Source: Streptomyces sp. DSM 15324 (lineage in GTDB: Bacteria > Actinomycetota > Actinomycetes > Streptomycetales > Streptomycetaceae). Taken from it: a stretch of DNA of 64,000 nt. Positions within the stretch are counted from its first letter, which is position 1, and each line of letters opens with the position of its first letter. A program made the position numbers and the translations under genes. The stretch lies in NCBI RefSeq assembly GCF_001514285.1, contig NZ_KQ949032.1, positions 186,001-250,000 of the forward strand. Direction: 5' to 3'. Positions 45,637 to 54,621 of this stretch are shown piece by piece. The notes below the pieces were generated by a model. The model searched no databases and was not told the origin of the DNA. It saw only the letters and a program-made list of their open reading frames with translations.

Positions 45637-45879
45637 ATGGCAGACAAGACGTCACAGCGCGGCGGTCGCGAGGAATCCGGTGACGAGATCTGGGACGACC
45701 TCGTCCTGGACGAGGACTTCGTCCGGGCCGCCGAGACGTCCGAGCCGTCCGCCCGGGCCCGGATGCTCGCCGCACGCTGGCGGGCCCAGGAGCCGGAACC
45801 GCAGCCGTGGCGCTCCGACGAGCCGCCCGCCGGCTGGTTCTTCAGCAAGGCCCGCCGCCGCAGGTGGCGCCGCCGATAG
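45637..45879 (+). CDS. small charged hypothetical protein
   Basis: An 80-residue protein, acidic in its first half (DEIWDDLVLDEDFVRAAE) and basic at its end (SKARRRRWRRR). CAGGAGG lies just upstream of ATG 45637. No membrane helix or known domain is seen. It lies between the ABC operon and tRNA-Ser. I do not recognise its family beyond its being a short Streptomyces-type protein. Bases 45880-46117, downstream, show no gene. Confidence 0.65.
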   Translation: MADKTSQRGGREESGDEIWDDLVLDEDFVRAAETSEPSARARMLAARWRAQEPEPQPWRSDEPPAGWFFSKARRRRWRRR

Positions 45880-46117
45880 CACACCTGTTTTATTCAGTGG
45901 CGCCCGACTCGTGGACGGGGCACAGTGGTTGTCGTCCACCACGAGCTGGGAGAGGAGCGGGGCGATGTCCATGCACGGCAGTACGTCCGGCTCCCGACAG
46001 GGCAGCCGGCGGCGGGCTTCGGAGTAGTTACCCCTCCAAGAAGCCCGATCGCACGGGGAGCTGCCCGGGGCGGCCGCTTCGAGCACGCGATGTCGCTCTC
46101 GCGTGGGCCGCCCACCC

Positions 46118-46206
<89 letters not shown>

Positions 46207-46265
46207 AAGACGTTGGCACCAAGGCGCGTGGACGTAGGCGCGGCCCACGCCGCACCACCATGGGT

Positions 46266-47108
46266 TCAGCCCAGCAGACGCTCCACCACGACCGCGACCC
46301 CGTCCTCCTCGTTCGAGGACGTCACCTCGTCGGCGACGGCCTTCAGTTCCTCATGGGCGTTGGCCATGGCCACCCCCCGCGCGGCCCACGCGAACATGGG
46401 AAGGTCGTTGGGCATGTCGCCGAAGGCGATGGTCTCCGCGGCCTTCACTCCCAGCCGACGGGCCGCCAGCGACAGACCCGTGGCCTTGGACAGGCCCAGC
46501 GGCAGCAGCTCCACGATGCCCTCACCGGCCAGGGCGACGGTCACGAAACCCCCCGCGGCCCGGCGCGCGGCCTCGGCCAGCTCGTCGTCCGTGAGGGTCG
46601 GATGCTGTACGTAGATCTTGCTCAGCGGGGCGGCCCACAGGTCGGACGCGTCCGTGAACGGCGTCGAGGGCAGCCTTCCGGTGACCGCGTAACCGGGCCC
46701 GACCAGCACATCGCCGTCCAGTCCGTCCCGGCTCGCCGCCAGATACAGCGGGCCGACCTCCGCCTCGATCTTCGCGAGGGCCACCCCGGCGAGCTGCCGG
46801 TCCAGGGTCACCGAGGTCAGCAGTCGGTGCTCCCCGGCGTGGTACACCTGCGCGCCCTGGCCGCAGACCGCGAGGCCCTCGTAGCCGAGGTCGTCGAGGA
46901 TGTGCCGGGTCCAGGGGACCCCACGGCCGGTGACCACGATGTGGGCCGCGCCCGCCGCGGTGGCGGCGGCGAGCGCGTCACGGGTGCGCCGCGAGATCGA
47001 CTCGTCGGAGCGCAGGAGCGTTCCGTCGAGGTCGGTCGCGATCATCCGGTAGGGGAAGACACCGGAGGGAGAACCAGAGGGAGAACCGGAGGGCGACGCG
47101 GTGCTCAC
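46266..47108 (-). CDS. HAD IIB phosphatase, coupled to serS
   Basis: A 280-residue Cof-type HAD: DLDGTLLRSD near residue 25, VTGRGVPW near 60, a Lys in SKATGLSLAA and GDMPNDLPMFAWAA near 230. The GTG start overlaps the serS stop codon by four bases, so it is translated with serS. The N-terminus carries three SPSG repeats from a 12-bp DNA repeat at 47065-47100. Its substrate is unknown. It is a paralogue of 37254-38123. Confidence 0.87.
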   Translation of the reverse strand: MSTASPSGSPSGSPSGVFPYRMIATDLDGTLLRSDESISRRTRDALAAATAAGAAHIVVTGRGVPWTRHILDDLGYEGLAVCGQGAQVYHAGEHRLLTSVTLDRQLAGVALAKIEAEVGPLYLAASRDGLDGDVLVGPGYAVTGRLPSTPFTDASDLWAAPLSKIYVQHPTLTDDELAEAARRAAGGFVTVALAGEGIVELLPLGLSKATGLSLAARRLGVKAAETIAFGDMPNDLPMFAWAARGVAMANAHEELKAVADEVTSSNEEDGVAVVVERLLG

Positions 47109-48382
47109 TTGGCGGTCGGCTCCAGGACCTCTCGGCCGCCGAGGTAGGGGCGCAGCACCTCGGGCACCCGCACCGAACCGTCGGCCTGCTGGTGGTTCTC
47201 CAGGATGGCGACGATCGTGCGCGGGACGGCGCACAGGGTGCCGTTGAGCGTGGCCAGGGGGCGGACCTGCTTGCCCTCGCGGACCCGGATCGACAGCCGG
47301 CGGGACTGGAACTCGGTGCAGTCCGAGGTCGAGGTCAGCTCGCGGTACTTGCCCTGGGTCGGGATCCACGCCTCGCAGTCGAACTTGCGGGCGGCCGAGG
47401 AGCCGAGGTCACCGGTGGCGACGTCGATCACCCGGAACGGCAGCTCCAGGGAGGTCAGCCACTGCTTCTCCCACTCCAGCAGACGCTGGTGCTCGGCCTC
47501 CGAGTCGTCGGGGTGGACGTAGGAGAACATCTCGACCTTGTCGAATTGGTGGACGCGGAAGATGCCCTTGGTGTCCTTGCCGTGCGAACCGGCCTCGCGG
47601 CGGAAGCAGGGCGAGAAGCCCGCGTAGCGCAGCGGAAGGCGCTCGGCGTCGATGATCTCGTCCATGTGGTACGCGGCGAGCGGGACCTCGGAGGTGCCGA
47701 CCAGATAGAGGTCGTCCTTGTCGAGGTGGTACACGTCCTGCGCCGCCTGGCCGAGGAAGCCGGTGCCCGCCATCGACTGGGGGCGGACCAGGGCCGGGGT
47801 GAGCATCGGCGTGAAGCCGGCCGCCGTGGCCTGCGCGATCGCCGCGTTGACCAGGGCCAGCTCCAGCAGTGCGCCCACGCCGGTCAGGAAGTAGAAGCGG
47901 GAGCCGGAGACCTTCGCGCCGCGCTCGACGTCGATCGCGCCGAGCAGCTGGCCGAGCTCCAGGTGGTCCTTGGGCTCGAAGCCCTCGGCGCCGAAGTCAC
48001 GGATCGTGCCGTGCGTCTCGAGGGTGACGAAGTCTTCCTCGCCGCCGACGGGCACGCCGGGGTGGACGAGGTTGCCGAGCTTGAGCAGCAGCTCCTGGGT
48101 CTCGGCGTCGGCCGCGTCGCGCTCGGCGTCGGCCGCCTTGACGTCGGCCTTGAGCTGCTCGGCCCGCTTCAGCAGCTCTGCCTTCTCCTCGGCGGCGGCC
48201 CTGGGGATCAGCTTGCCGAGCGACTTCTGTTCGTTGCGCAGTTCGTCGAAGCGGACGCCGGACGACCTGCGCCGCTCGTCGGCGGACAGGAGGGAGTCGA
48301 CGAGCGCGACGTCCTCTCCACGGGCGCGCTGGGACGCGCGCACACGGTCGGGGTCCTCACGGAGCAGGCGAAGGTCAATCAC
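47105..48382 (-). CDS. serS: seryl-tRNA synthetase
   Basis: A 425-residue class II synthetase that charges tRNA-Ser. The N-terminal coiled-coil arm (about 30-105) is followed by the catalytic core with motif 2 GFSPCFRREAGSHGKDTKGI and motif 3 NGTLCAVPRTIVAILENHQ. The start is GTG 48382, reading MIDLRLLREDPDRVRASQ, which is the typical SerS beginning. No strong ribosome site is evident. It is followed by a coupled HAD gene, and tRNA-Ser lies just beyond. Confidence 0.96.
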   Translation of the reverse strand: MIDLRLLREDPDRVRASQRARGEDVALVDSLLSADERRRSSGVRFDELRNEQKSLGKLIPRAAAEEKAELLKRAEQLKADVKAADAERDAADAETQELLLKLGNLVHPGVPVGGEEDFVTLETHGTIRDFGAEGFEPKDHLELGQLLGAIDVERGAKVSGSRFYFLTGVGALLELALVNAAIAQATAAGFTPMLTPALVRPQSMAGTGFLGQAAQDVYHLDKDDLYLVGTSEVPLAAYHMDEIIDAERLPLRYAGFSPCFRREAGSHGKDTKGIFRVHQFDKVEMFSYVHPDDSEAEHQRLLEWEKQWLTSLELPFRVIDVATGDLGSSAARKFDCEAWIPTQGKYRELTSTSDCTEFQSRRLSIRVREGKQVRPLATLNGTLCAVPRTIVAILENHQQADGSVRVPEVLRPYLGGREVLEPTAK

Positions 48383-48588
48383 GCGGTCAAGGCTACCGGT
48401 GCCTGGTTGCGGCTCACGACTCACTATTCCGAACCGAGTGCCTGTTGTGATGAATCGTGGGCCTACAGCCTGTTATGAGGGAATTGCCGTACGTGTCAAG
48501 GGAAAGCGTCTCACTCCCTGGGACGGGTCATGTGACGGGCGTCGCATTGACTCGATGTCCTTGCGCGGGAGGGGACTTGGGGGCGCGG

Positions 48589-48900
48589 TTGTCCACAGGG
48601 GTCCACACCCCGAGTGAGTTATCCACAGGGTGTGCGAAAGCTCTGTGGACATCGGAATGGATCATTCCGAGACGCTTCGATGACACGAGGAATTCCCGTC
48701 CTCGACGCCCACCGCCCCCACTTTCGAGTGGAAATGGGTCGCCCCAAAGGATTGATCGAAGGAAACGGGTGGACGAAGGGTGATGTGCGCGACTCTGGGC
48801 TCGCGTGGGTGCTCCAGGGCGATTTGTCGACTGGATGGCGCTTCGTTGTCGACTTGTCCCCAGGTCGAGAAGCCCACCTGTGGATAACTTCTGTGGATAA
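48589..48900. promoter_or_regulatory. DnaA-box cluster between serS and pheA
   Basis: The 539-bp gap 48383-48921 holds no gene but at least six DnaA boxes. Perfect boxes are TTGTCCACA at 48589-48597, TTATCCACA at 48619-48627, and TTATCCACA on the minus strand at 48879-48887 and 48892-48900. One-mismatch boxes are at 48644-48652 (minus) and 48854-48862. They form a left and a right group about 200 bp apart. The likely role is DnaA titration. Confidence 0.8.
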
Positions 48901-48921
48901 CGAAGAGGACCGGCGCGGGTC

Positions 48922-49854
48922 CTAGAACCGGCCGTCCTGGCAGCGCGCGACCCAGTCGGCAGCCGCCGTGAACGCGCTGTCCGAGGTTCCGGTCAGCGGA
49001 GCGGGTACGTCCGCCGCGGTCGCGTCCGCACGCGGGTACGAGCCGAGGAAGCGCACATCGCGGCAGATCCGCTTCAGTCCCATCAGCGCGTCCGCCACCC
49101 GGCGGTCGGTGATGTGCCCCTCGGCGTCGATACAGAAGCAGTAGTTGCCGATGCCCGCGCCCGTCGGCCGGGACTGCAGCACCATCAGGTTGATGCCGCG
49201 TGTGGCGAACTCGCCCAGCAGGTCGCGCAGCCCACCGGGGTGGTCGTCGCGCTGCCACAGCACGATCGACGTCTTGTCCGCGCCCGTCGGCGCCGCGGGC
49301 CGGGCGGGCCGGCCGACGAGCACGAACCGGGTCTGGGCGTTCTCGGCGTCGTGGATCCCGGTCTCCAGGGCGGCGAGGCCGTACCGGGCGGCCGCGAACT
49401 CGCCCGCGAACGCGGCGTCGTAACGGCCCTCCTGGACCAGCCGGGCGGCGTCCGCGTTCGAGGCGGCCGACTCCCAGACCGCTTCGGGAAGGTTCGCCTT
49501 CAGCCAGTTGCGCACCTGTGGCTGGGCGGCCGGATGCGCGGAGACCGTCTTGATGTCCGCCAGCGTGGTGCCGGGCCGCACCAGCAGCGCGAAGGTGATC
49601 GACAGCAGCACCTCGCGGTAGATCATCAGCGGCTCGCCCGCGACCAGCTCGTCCAGGGTGGTGGTGATCCCGCCCTCGACGGAGTTCTCGATCGGCACGA
49701 ACGCGGCCTCGGCCTCGCCCCCGCGCACCGCGTCGAGCGCGGACTGCACCGACACATACGGGATCAGCTGCCGGGTGGCGGTCTCCGGAAGCGTGCGCAG
49801 GGCGACCTCCGTGAAGGTCCCCTCCGGGCCGAGATACGCATAGCTCGCTGGCAT
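48922..49854 (-). CDS. pheA: prephenate dehydratase
   Basis: A 310-residue enzyme making phenylpyruvate for phenylalanine synthesis. It begins YAYLGPEGTFTEVAL and contains FVPIENSVEGGITTTLDEL and the catalytic TRF in QTRFVLVG near residue 178. A C-terminal ACT domain (about 195-275) includes GINLMVLQSRPTG, the site where phenylalanine normally binds for feedback control. It is monofunctional, without chorismate mutase. ATG at 49854. Confidence 0.95.
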   Translation of the reverse strand: MPASYAYLGPEGTFTEVALRTLPETATRQLIPYVSVQSALDAVRGGEAEAAFVPIENSVEGGITTTLDELVAGEPLMIYREVLLSITFALLVRPGTTLADIKTVSAHPAAQPQVRNWLKANLPEAVWESAASNADAARLVQEGRYDAAFAGEFAAARYGLAALETGIHDAENAQTRFVLVGRPARPAAPTGADKTSIVLWQRDDHPGGLRDLLGEFATRGINLMVLQSRPTGAGIGNYCFCIDAEGHITDRRVADALMGLKRICRDVRFLGSYPRADATAADVPAPLTGTSDSAFTAAADWVARCQDGRF

Positions 49855-49988
49855 GACCTCACCCTAATGGCCGTAGCGGAACCAGGTGCCGCTGTCTCAC
49901 GAGCACCCCTCCCACGGATGAATCCGCGTAACCCCGGGCGTGCCCCTTGGACCGGACCGCGGACCCAGCCCGCCCCACGCGCCCCGCC

Positions 49989-51269
49989 TCACCCCTCCAG
50001 CAACGCCTGTCCCACATATCCGCCCGTCGCCGCTCCGCCGGGCACCGCGAAAAGGCCGCTCGACTCGTGCCGGATGTACTTCGACAGGGCGTCCCCGCGG
50101 TCCAGCTTGCGCTGGACGGTGACGAAGCCGCGCAGCGGATCCGCCTGCCAGCAGACGAACAGCAGGCCCGCGTCGGGCGTGCCGTCCGGGTCGATGCCGT
50201 CGTGGAAGGAGAACGGCCGCCGCAGCATGGCCGCGCCGCCGTTCTGATCGGGCCGGGTGATCCGGGCGTGCGCGTTGAGCGGGACCACCAGATCGCCGTT
50301 CGCGTCGGTCTTCTCCAGGTCCATCGCGGTCGTCTCGTCGCCCCCGGTCAGCGGCGCCCCGTCGGACTTGCGTCGCCCGATCACCTGCTCCTGCGCCTTG
50401 AGCGACAGCTTCTCCCAGTCGTCGAGGAGCATGCGGATACGGCGTACGACGGCGTAGGAGCCGTTCGCCATCCAGGCGGGATCCTTGGTGCTCTTCGCGG
50501 GGACGAAGATGCGCTCGTCGAAGTCGGACTCGGTCGGCTTGGGGTTGCGGGTGCCGTCCAGCTGGCCCATCAGATTGCGGGCCGTCATGGGGTGGGCGGT
50601 GGCACCCGGGGTCCGGTTGAAGCCGTTCATCTGCCAGCGGACCTTCGCCGCACTGCCGGCGTCCTTCTGGATCGCGCGCAGGGCGTGGAAGGCGACCAGG
50701 GCGTCGTCCGCGCCGATCTGCACCCAGAGGTCACCGTTGCTGCGGGTCTTGTCCAGGTGGTCGGAGGAGAAGTCGGGCAACGGGTCCAGGGCGACCGGGC
50801 GCTGCTTCTCCAGACCGGTACGGGCGAAGAAGCTGTTGCCGAAGCCGAAGGTGACCGTCAGCGAGGACGGCCCCGCGTCCCGGGCGATGTCCGTGTCGTC
50901 GTTCGGGGCCGCCTCGCCCGCCATCAGCAGCCGGGCTGTCTCCGACCAGCGGCGCAGCAGCGCGGCCGCCTCCTTGCGGCCCGCGCCCGCCGTCAGGTCG
51001 AAGGCCACCAGATGCCCGCGCGCCTGGAGGCCCTGGGTGATGCCGGGCTGGTGTTTCACGTGAAACGGTGCCTGCCCCGCGCCGACCGAGGACAGCGGGG
51101 TCGCCTGGGCGGGGGCCGCCGCGTAACCGGCGGCCGCGCCGGCGGCCCCGAGCACCAGCCCGGTGGCACCGGCGGTGCCGAGCAGCTTGCGCCGGGTCAG
51201 CCGCGCCGCCCCCTCCTCGGAGGAGGGGGGCGCAGGCTCATGGATCTCGGTGGTGGACTGGTCGGGCAT
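49989..51269 (-). CDS. dtpA: Tat-exported DyP-type heme peroxidase
   Basis: A 426-residue protein. The N-terminus has a twin-arginine signal, LTRRKLLGTAGATGLVLGAA, near residue 25. The DyP signature GQLDGTRNP lies near residue 235. A candidate proximal His is in NAHARITRP and a distal-type Arg in MLRRPFSFHDG. In S. lividans DtpA works with the Sco and ECuC copper chaperones to mature the oxidase GlxA, required for glucan deposition and development. It is last in the copper operon. A perfect parS lies inside its coding sequence at 51053-51066. Confidence 0.93.
   Translation of the reverse strand: MPDQSTTEIHEPAPPSSEEGAARLTRRKLLGTAGATGLVLGAAGAAAGYAAAPAQATPLSSVGAGQAPFHVKHQPGITQGLQARGHLVAFDLTAGAGRKEAAALLRRWSETARLLMAGEAAPNDDTDIARDAGPSSLTVTFGFGNSFFARTGLEKQRPVALDPLPDFSSDHLDKTRSNGDLWVQIGADDALVAFHALRAIQKDAGSAAKVRWQMNGFNRTPGATAHPMTARNLMGQLDGTRNPKPTESDFDERIFVPAKSTKDPAWMANGSYAVVRRIRMLLDDWEKLSLKAQEQVIGRRKSDGAPLTGGDETTAMDLEKTDANGDLVVPLNAHARITRPDQNGGAAMLRRPFSFHDGIDPDGTPDAGLLFVCWQADPLRGFVTVQRKLDRGDALSKYIRHESSGLFAVPGGAATGGYVGQALLEG
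51053..51066. other. parS, ParB binding site, perfect, inside dtpA
   Basis: GTTTCACGTGAAAC within the coding sequence, encoding the FHVKH of APFHVKHQPG, just after the signal peptide. Confidence 0.92.
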
Positions 51270-51277
51270 GGTGCGGT

Positions 51278-53338
51278 TCAGCCGATCTGCGCGTTCTTGA
51301 AGACGGTCACCTGGTCGATGTCGGAGGTCCGCACGGTCACGGCGATCTTCCATTCGCCGGCCATGGGGATCTGCACCCCGTTCGCCGCCCAGTGGCCGGT
51401 GGTGATGTGGTCGGGCACGACGGACAGCGGCCCGATGTTCTTGGCTTCGAGGGTGAAGGCGACCTTGACCTCGGGGACGTCGAAGCCGCGTCCGTTGGGC
51501 CGGGTCACATAGACGTGCATCTCGTTGGCGCCGGTCCGGGCGGGGTCGATGTCCACGCTGACGACGCCCTTGCCGTCGGAGCCGCCGGTGTCGAAGGACA
51601 TGTCCAGCGTCAGCGCACCGGAGGTGGAGTCCGAAGGGTCCGAGGACGAGGAGGACGAGGAGGAGGACGACGAGCCGGCCTTGGCGGCCTCCAGCTCGGT
51701 ACGGCCCGGCTCGGTCGAGGTCAGTGCGGTGGTGACGGCGAGGAGGACGACGGCGACCCCGGCCTCGGCGAGCACCGAGCGGCGCAGCCCGAGGCGGTGG
51801 GGATCGCCGTCCCGCAGCCGCTTCTCCCGGGCGGTGTCCACAGCGGCCCGCTGCCGCGCGAGCTGCACGGCCCGCCGCGCGTCACCGGCATCACCGGCAC
51901 CCTTCGAGCTCCCGGCTCCCTCGGAGCCCTCGGCTCCCTCCGAGCCCTTGGCACCCTGCGAGCCCTCGGCGCTCTTCGACTTCCCCGCGCTGGGGGACTC
52001 CTCGGCGCTCTTGGACTCCCCGGCCCGCGCGGGAGCGGTCACGTGCTCCAGGTCGCGCTGCTCTTCCCCGACTTCCTCGCCTGCTCCCACCTCCCCGGCG
52101 ACGCCTGCCGCGTCCCCCAGCCGGGTCGTCCAGCGGCGGGAGATCCAGGCGATGCCGACGAGCACGGCCACCAGGCAGATCTTCACCAGGAGCAGCCGGC
52201 CGTAACCGGTCTCGGTGAAGGCCGACCAGGAGCCGAGCTGGCGCCAGGACTGGTAGACGCCGGTCGCCACCAGGGCGATGACGCTGCCGAAGGCGACCTG
52301 GGAGAAGCGGTGGACGGCCGCGGCCTCGACGGGCCGGTCCGCGGGCGCCCGGTAGAGGGCGACGAGCAGCGCGGCGAGCCCGCCCAGCCAGGAGGCGACC
52401 GCCAGCAGGTGCACGATGTCGACCGGCATCGCGATGCCCGGCTGCAGCCCGGTCGAGGCGTGCTCGGCCATGGCCCAGCTCGCCGCGAGCCCCGCGGCCA
52501 CGACCGTCCCGCCGACCGCGAGCCCGAAGGTGAGGTCCCGCTTCTCCTCTTCCTCACGCTTGTCGTACGCGCCGAACAGGACGGCGATGAACAGCGCCGC
52601 CGCGGCGAGCAGCAGCAGCCGGGAGACGAGTGCCGCGCCCGTCTTGGTCTGTAGGACCTGACCGAGCAGCTCCAGGTCGAAGATGGCACCGACCTTGCCG
52701 GAGCTGGTGTAGGAGCCGCGCAGGAGCAACAGGAACAGCGTGGCCGCGGTCATCGTGAGCCAGCCGGAGACCACCAGCCGCTGGAGCGCCCGTACCCCGC
52801 TGCCGCGCTGCCAGCAGGCCAGGACGAAGGCGGCGCCGCCGGTCATCACGATGAAGCCGGCGTACGACAGGTACCGCCCGAAGCCGTAGAGCCGGCCGAC
52901 GACCCCGCCGCCGGCCGTCTGGTCGGAGACCGACACGCTGGTCTTCGAGGGGGAGCCGATGGAGAAGGTGTAGGCGCCGGCGACGGGATGGCTGTCGGCG
53001 GACACCACCTGGTAGGTCACGGTGTACGTGCCGTCGGGCAGCCCCGAGTGCAGCTGGACGGCGTACGAGGTGCCGCTGGTGTTGGACGGCTTGCCCTCGT
53101 CGACCCGGGCGCCCTTGGGGTCGAGGACGCGCAGCGAGTCGTCGTTCAGGGAGACGGTCTCGGAGAAGGTCAGCGTCACCTGGGTGGGTGCCTTGTCGAC
53201 CACCACTCCCTGCGCGGGGTCGCTGCCGGTCAGCGCGGCATGCGCGGCGGCCGGTCCGGCACCGGCGAGCAGCGCACCGGTGACCGCCAGGAACAGCAGC
53301 ACGATCATCCGGACGCGGGGGGCGATGGTCTGCCTCAC
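51278..53338 (-). CDS. CopC-CopD copper handling fusion protein
   Basis: A 686-residue membrane protein. After a signal peptide the mature end begins AHAALTGSDPA, whose His is a CopC copper ligand with the later DSHPVAGAYTF. The CopD part follows, with eight or so helices (about 150-400). A Ser/Gly/Glu/Lys-rich cytosolic linker and a last helix lead to a C-terminal beta domain (YtkA-like, from about 590). It takes copper outside or across the membrane. GAAGGA precedes GTG 53338. It lies between ecuC and dtpA. Confidence 0.88.
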   Translation of the reverse strand: MRQTIAPRVRMIVLLFLAVTGALLAGAGPAAAHAALTGSDPAQGVVVDKAPTQVTLTFSETVSLNDDSLRVLDPKGARVDEGKPSNTSGTSYAVQLHSGLPDGTYTVTYQVVSADSHPVAGAYTFSIGSPSKTSVSVSDQTAGGGVVGRLYGFGRYLSYAGFIVMTGGAAFVLACWQRGSGVRALQRLVVSGWLTMTAATLFLLLLRGSYTSSGKVGAIFDLELLGQVLQTKTGAALVSRLLLLAAAALFIAVLFGAYDKREEEEKRDLTFGLAVGGTVVAAGLAASWAMAEHASTGLQPGIAMPVDIVHLLAVASWLGGLAALLVALYRAPADRPVEAAAVHRFSQVAFGSVIALVATGVYQSWRQLGSWSAFTETGYGRLLLVKICLVAVLVGIAWISRRWTTRLGDAAGVAGEVGAGEEVGEEQRDLEHVTAPARAGESKSAEESPSAGKSKSAEGSQGAKGSEGAEGSEGAGSSKGAGDAGDARRAVQLARQRAAVDTAREKRLRDGDPHRLGLRRSVLAEAGVAVVLLAVTTALTSTEPGRTELEAAKAGSSSSSSSSSSSDPSDSTSGALTLDMSFDTGGSDGKGVVSVDIDPARTGANEMHVYVTRPNGRGFDVPEVKVAFTLEAKNIGPLSVVPDHITTGHWAANGVQIPMAGEWKIAVTVRTSDIDQVTVFKNAQIG

Positions 53339-53351
53339 AGGGGTCCTTCCC

Positions 53352-53801
53352 TCAGTGGCCGGTCTTGGGGCTGTACACGGCCGACTCCACCGGGATCTCG
53401 ACCTTCAGCGGGCCGGACTCGGCGAAGTGCAGTTCGACGTCGACCGTCTCGCCCTGCACCGGCTTGCGCTTCAGCTTCTCGAACATCAGATGGTTTCCCC
53501 CGCTCTTGAACACGAGTTGACCGTGCGCGGGCACCGCCAGCGAGGTGACCTCCTCCATCGAGGACCCGACGGTCTCGTGCAGCGTGACACTGCCGGCGAC
53601 GGCACTGGTGACGGAGGTCAGCTCGTCCTTGGCGCCGCCCTTGTTGACGACGGTGAGGAAACCGGCGGCCATGGTGTCGGAGACGGGCTGCGGTATGTAG
53701 GCGGACTCGACGGACAGGTCGGCCTTGCCGTCGGAGCCGCAGCCCGCGAGCAGGAACGCGCCGGCGATCACCGCCGCGGTGGCCGCGGTGCGACGGCTCA
53801 C
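53352..53801 (-). CDS. PCu(A)C copper chaperone, lipoprotein (ECuC)
   Basis: A 149-residue protein with a lipobox LLAGC near residue 20 and a single PCu(A)C domain. The copper motif H-x-M is visible as LHETVGSSMEEV and GGNHLMFEKL. This chaperone carries Cu(I) outside the membrane; its S. lividans homologue passes copper to Sco for GlxA maturation. The GTG start overlaps the sco stop by four bases. Confidence 0.9.
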   Translation of the reverse strand: MSRRTAATAAVIAGAFLLAGCGSDGKADLSVESAYIPQPVSDTMAAGFLTVVNKGGAKDELTSVTSAVAGSVTLHETVGSSMEEVTSLAVPAHGQLVFKSGGNHLMFEKLKRKPVQGETVDVELHFAESGPLKVEIPVESAVYSPKTGH

Positions 53802-54451
53802 GGGTTCTGCCCCTTCATGATCTTGGGCAGGTCCTTGGTGTAGTCGTCGACCGTGGCGCCCTCGCCGTACAGCAGGTAGCCGCCGTTCGTCTTCGGGGAG
53901 AAGGCGATGACCTGGGTGCCGTGGGTGGAGACCATCTTGCCGTTCTTGTCCTTGTGCGGCGGCTCGACGGTGATGCCGACGGAGTACGCGGCGGCCTGGA
54001 TGGTGGCGAACTTGCCGGTGAGACCGACGACCTGCGGGTCGATGCCCTTGAGCCACTTGCCGAGCGCGGCCGGGGTGTCCCGGTCCGGGTCGGTGGTGAC
54101 GAACACCACGCGCAGCTCGTCCTGGTCGGCCCGGGACAGCTGCTTCTTGGCGACGGCGATGTTGCTCATCGTCAGCGGGCAGACGTCGGGGCAGTTGGTG
54201 TAGCCGAAGTAGATCAGCGTGGGGTGGCCCGCGGTCTCCTTGCGGAGGTCGTAGGGCTTGCCCTGGGTGTCGGTGAGGACCAGGTCGGGCTTGGTGAAGG
54301 GCTGGTCGAGCACGGTCGCGGCCTGCTTCTTGCCGTTCTCCCCGGCGACCGCGGCGACGGTGGTGTCGGCGCTGTCGCCGCTGCCGCAGGCGGAGAGGGT
54401 GAGGGTGGCGGCGGCGAGCAGCGCGGCCGCGGCGAACGTCTTCTTGCGCAT
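53798..54451 (-). CDS. sco: Sco/SenC copper chaperone, lipoprotein
   Basis: A 217-residue thioredoxin-fold protein with a lipobox LSAC near residue 21. The copper site CxxxC is TNCPDVCPLT, with the third ligand His in VSTHGTQVI. Sco delivers copper to oxidases, either cytochrome c oxidase or GlxA. ATG 54451; the ORF could be read from further upstream but that region lacks homology. It is coupled to ecuC. Confidence 0.93.
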   Translation of the reverse strand: MRKKTFAAAALLAAATLTLSACGSGDSADTTVAAVAGENGKKQAATVLDQPFTKPDLVLTDTQGKPYDLRKETAGHPTLIYFGYTNCPDVCPLTMSNIAVAKKQLSRADQDELRVVFVTTDPDRDTPAALGKWLKGIDPQVVGLTGKFATIQAAAYSVGITVEPPHKDKNGKMVSTHGTQVIAFSPKTNGGYLLYGEGATVDDYTKDLPKIMKGQNP

Positions 54452-54621
54452 AGAGAAATGTCCCAGACGGAGGAGACTCCGGTACGCACCGGGCCGGTGC
54501 GTCCGTGCGGCTGCACGGGCCCGGCGCGTACGGCAGTGAGGCGGTACCAGGTACGCGGGTGGGCGGTACGTGGTGCTCGGCACTGCGGATGGAGGTGGGG
54601 CGGAGGGGTGGGCGGTGCCGG

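Noticed and set aside
45880..46117. SRP RNA next to tRNA-Ser
   Set aside because: No GGAA-loop core or typical SRP RNA stem was found.
48383..48921. A replication origin at the serS-pheA DnaA boxes
   Set aside because: Too few boxes, no dnaA/dnaN neighbours and no AT-rich unwinding region. Streptomyces oriC has many more boxes.
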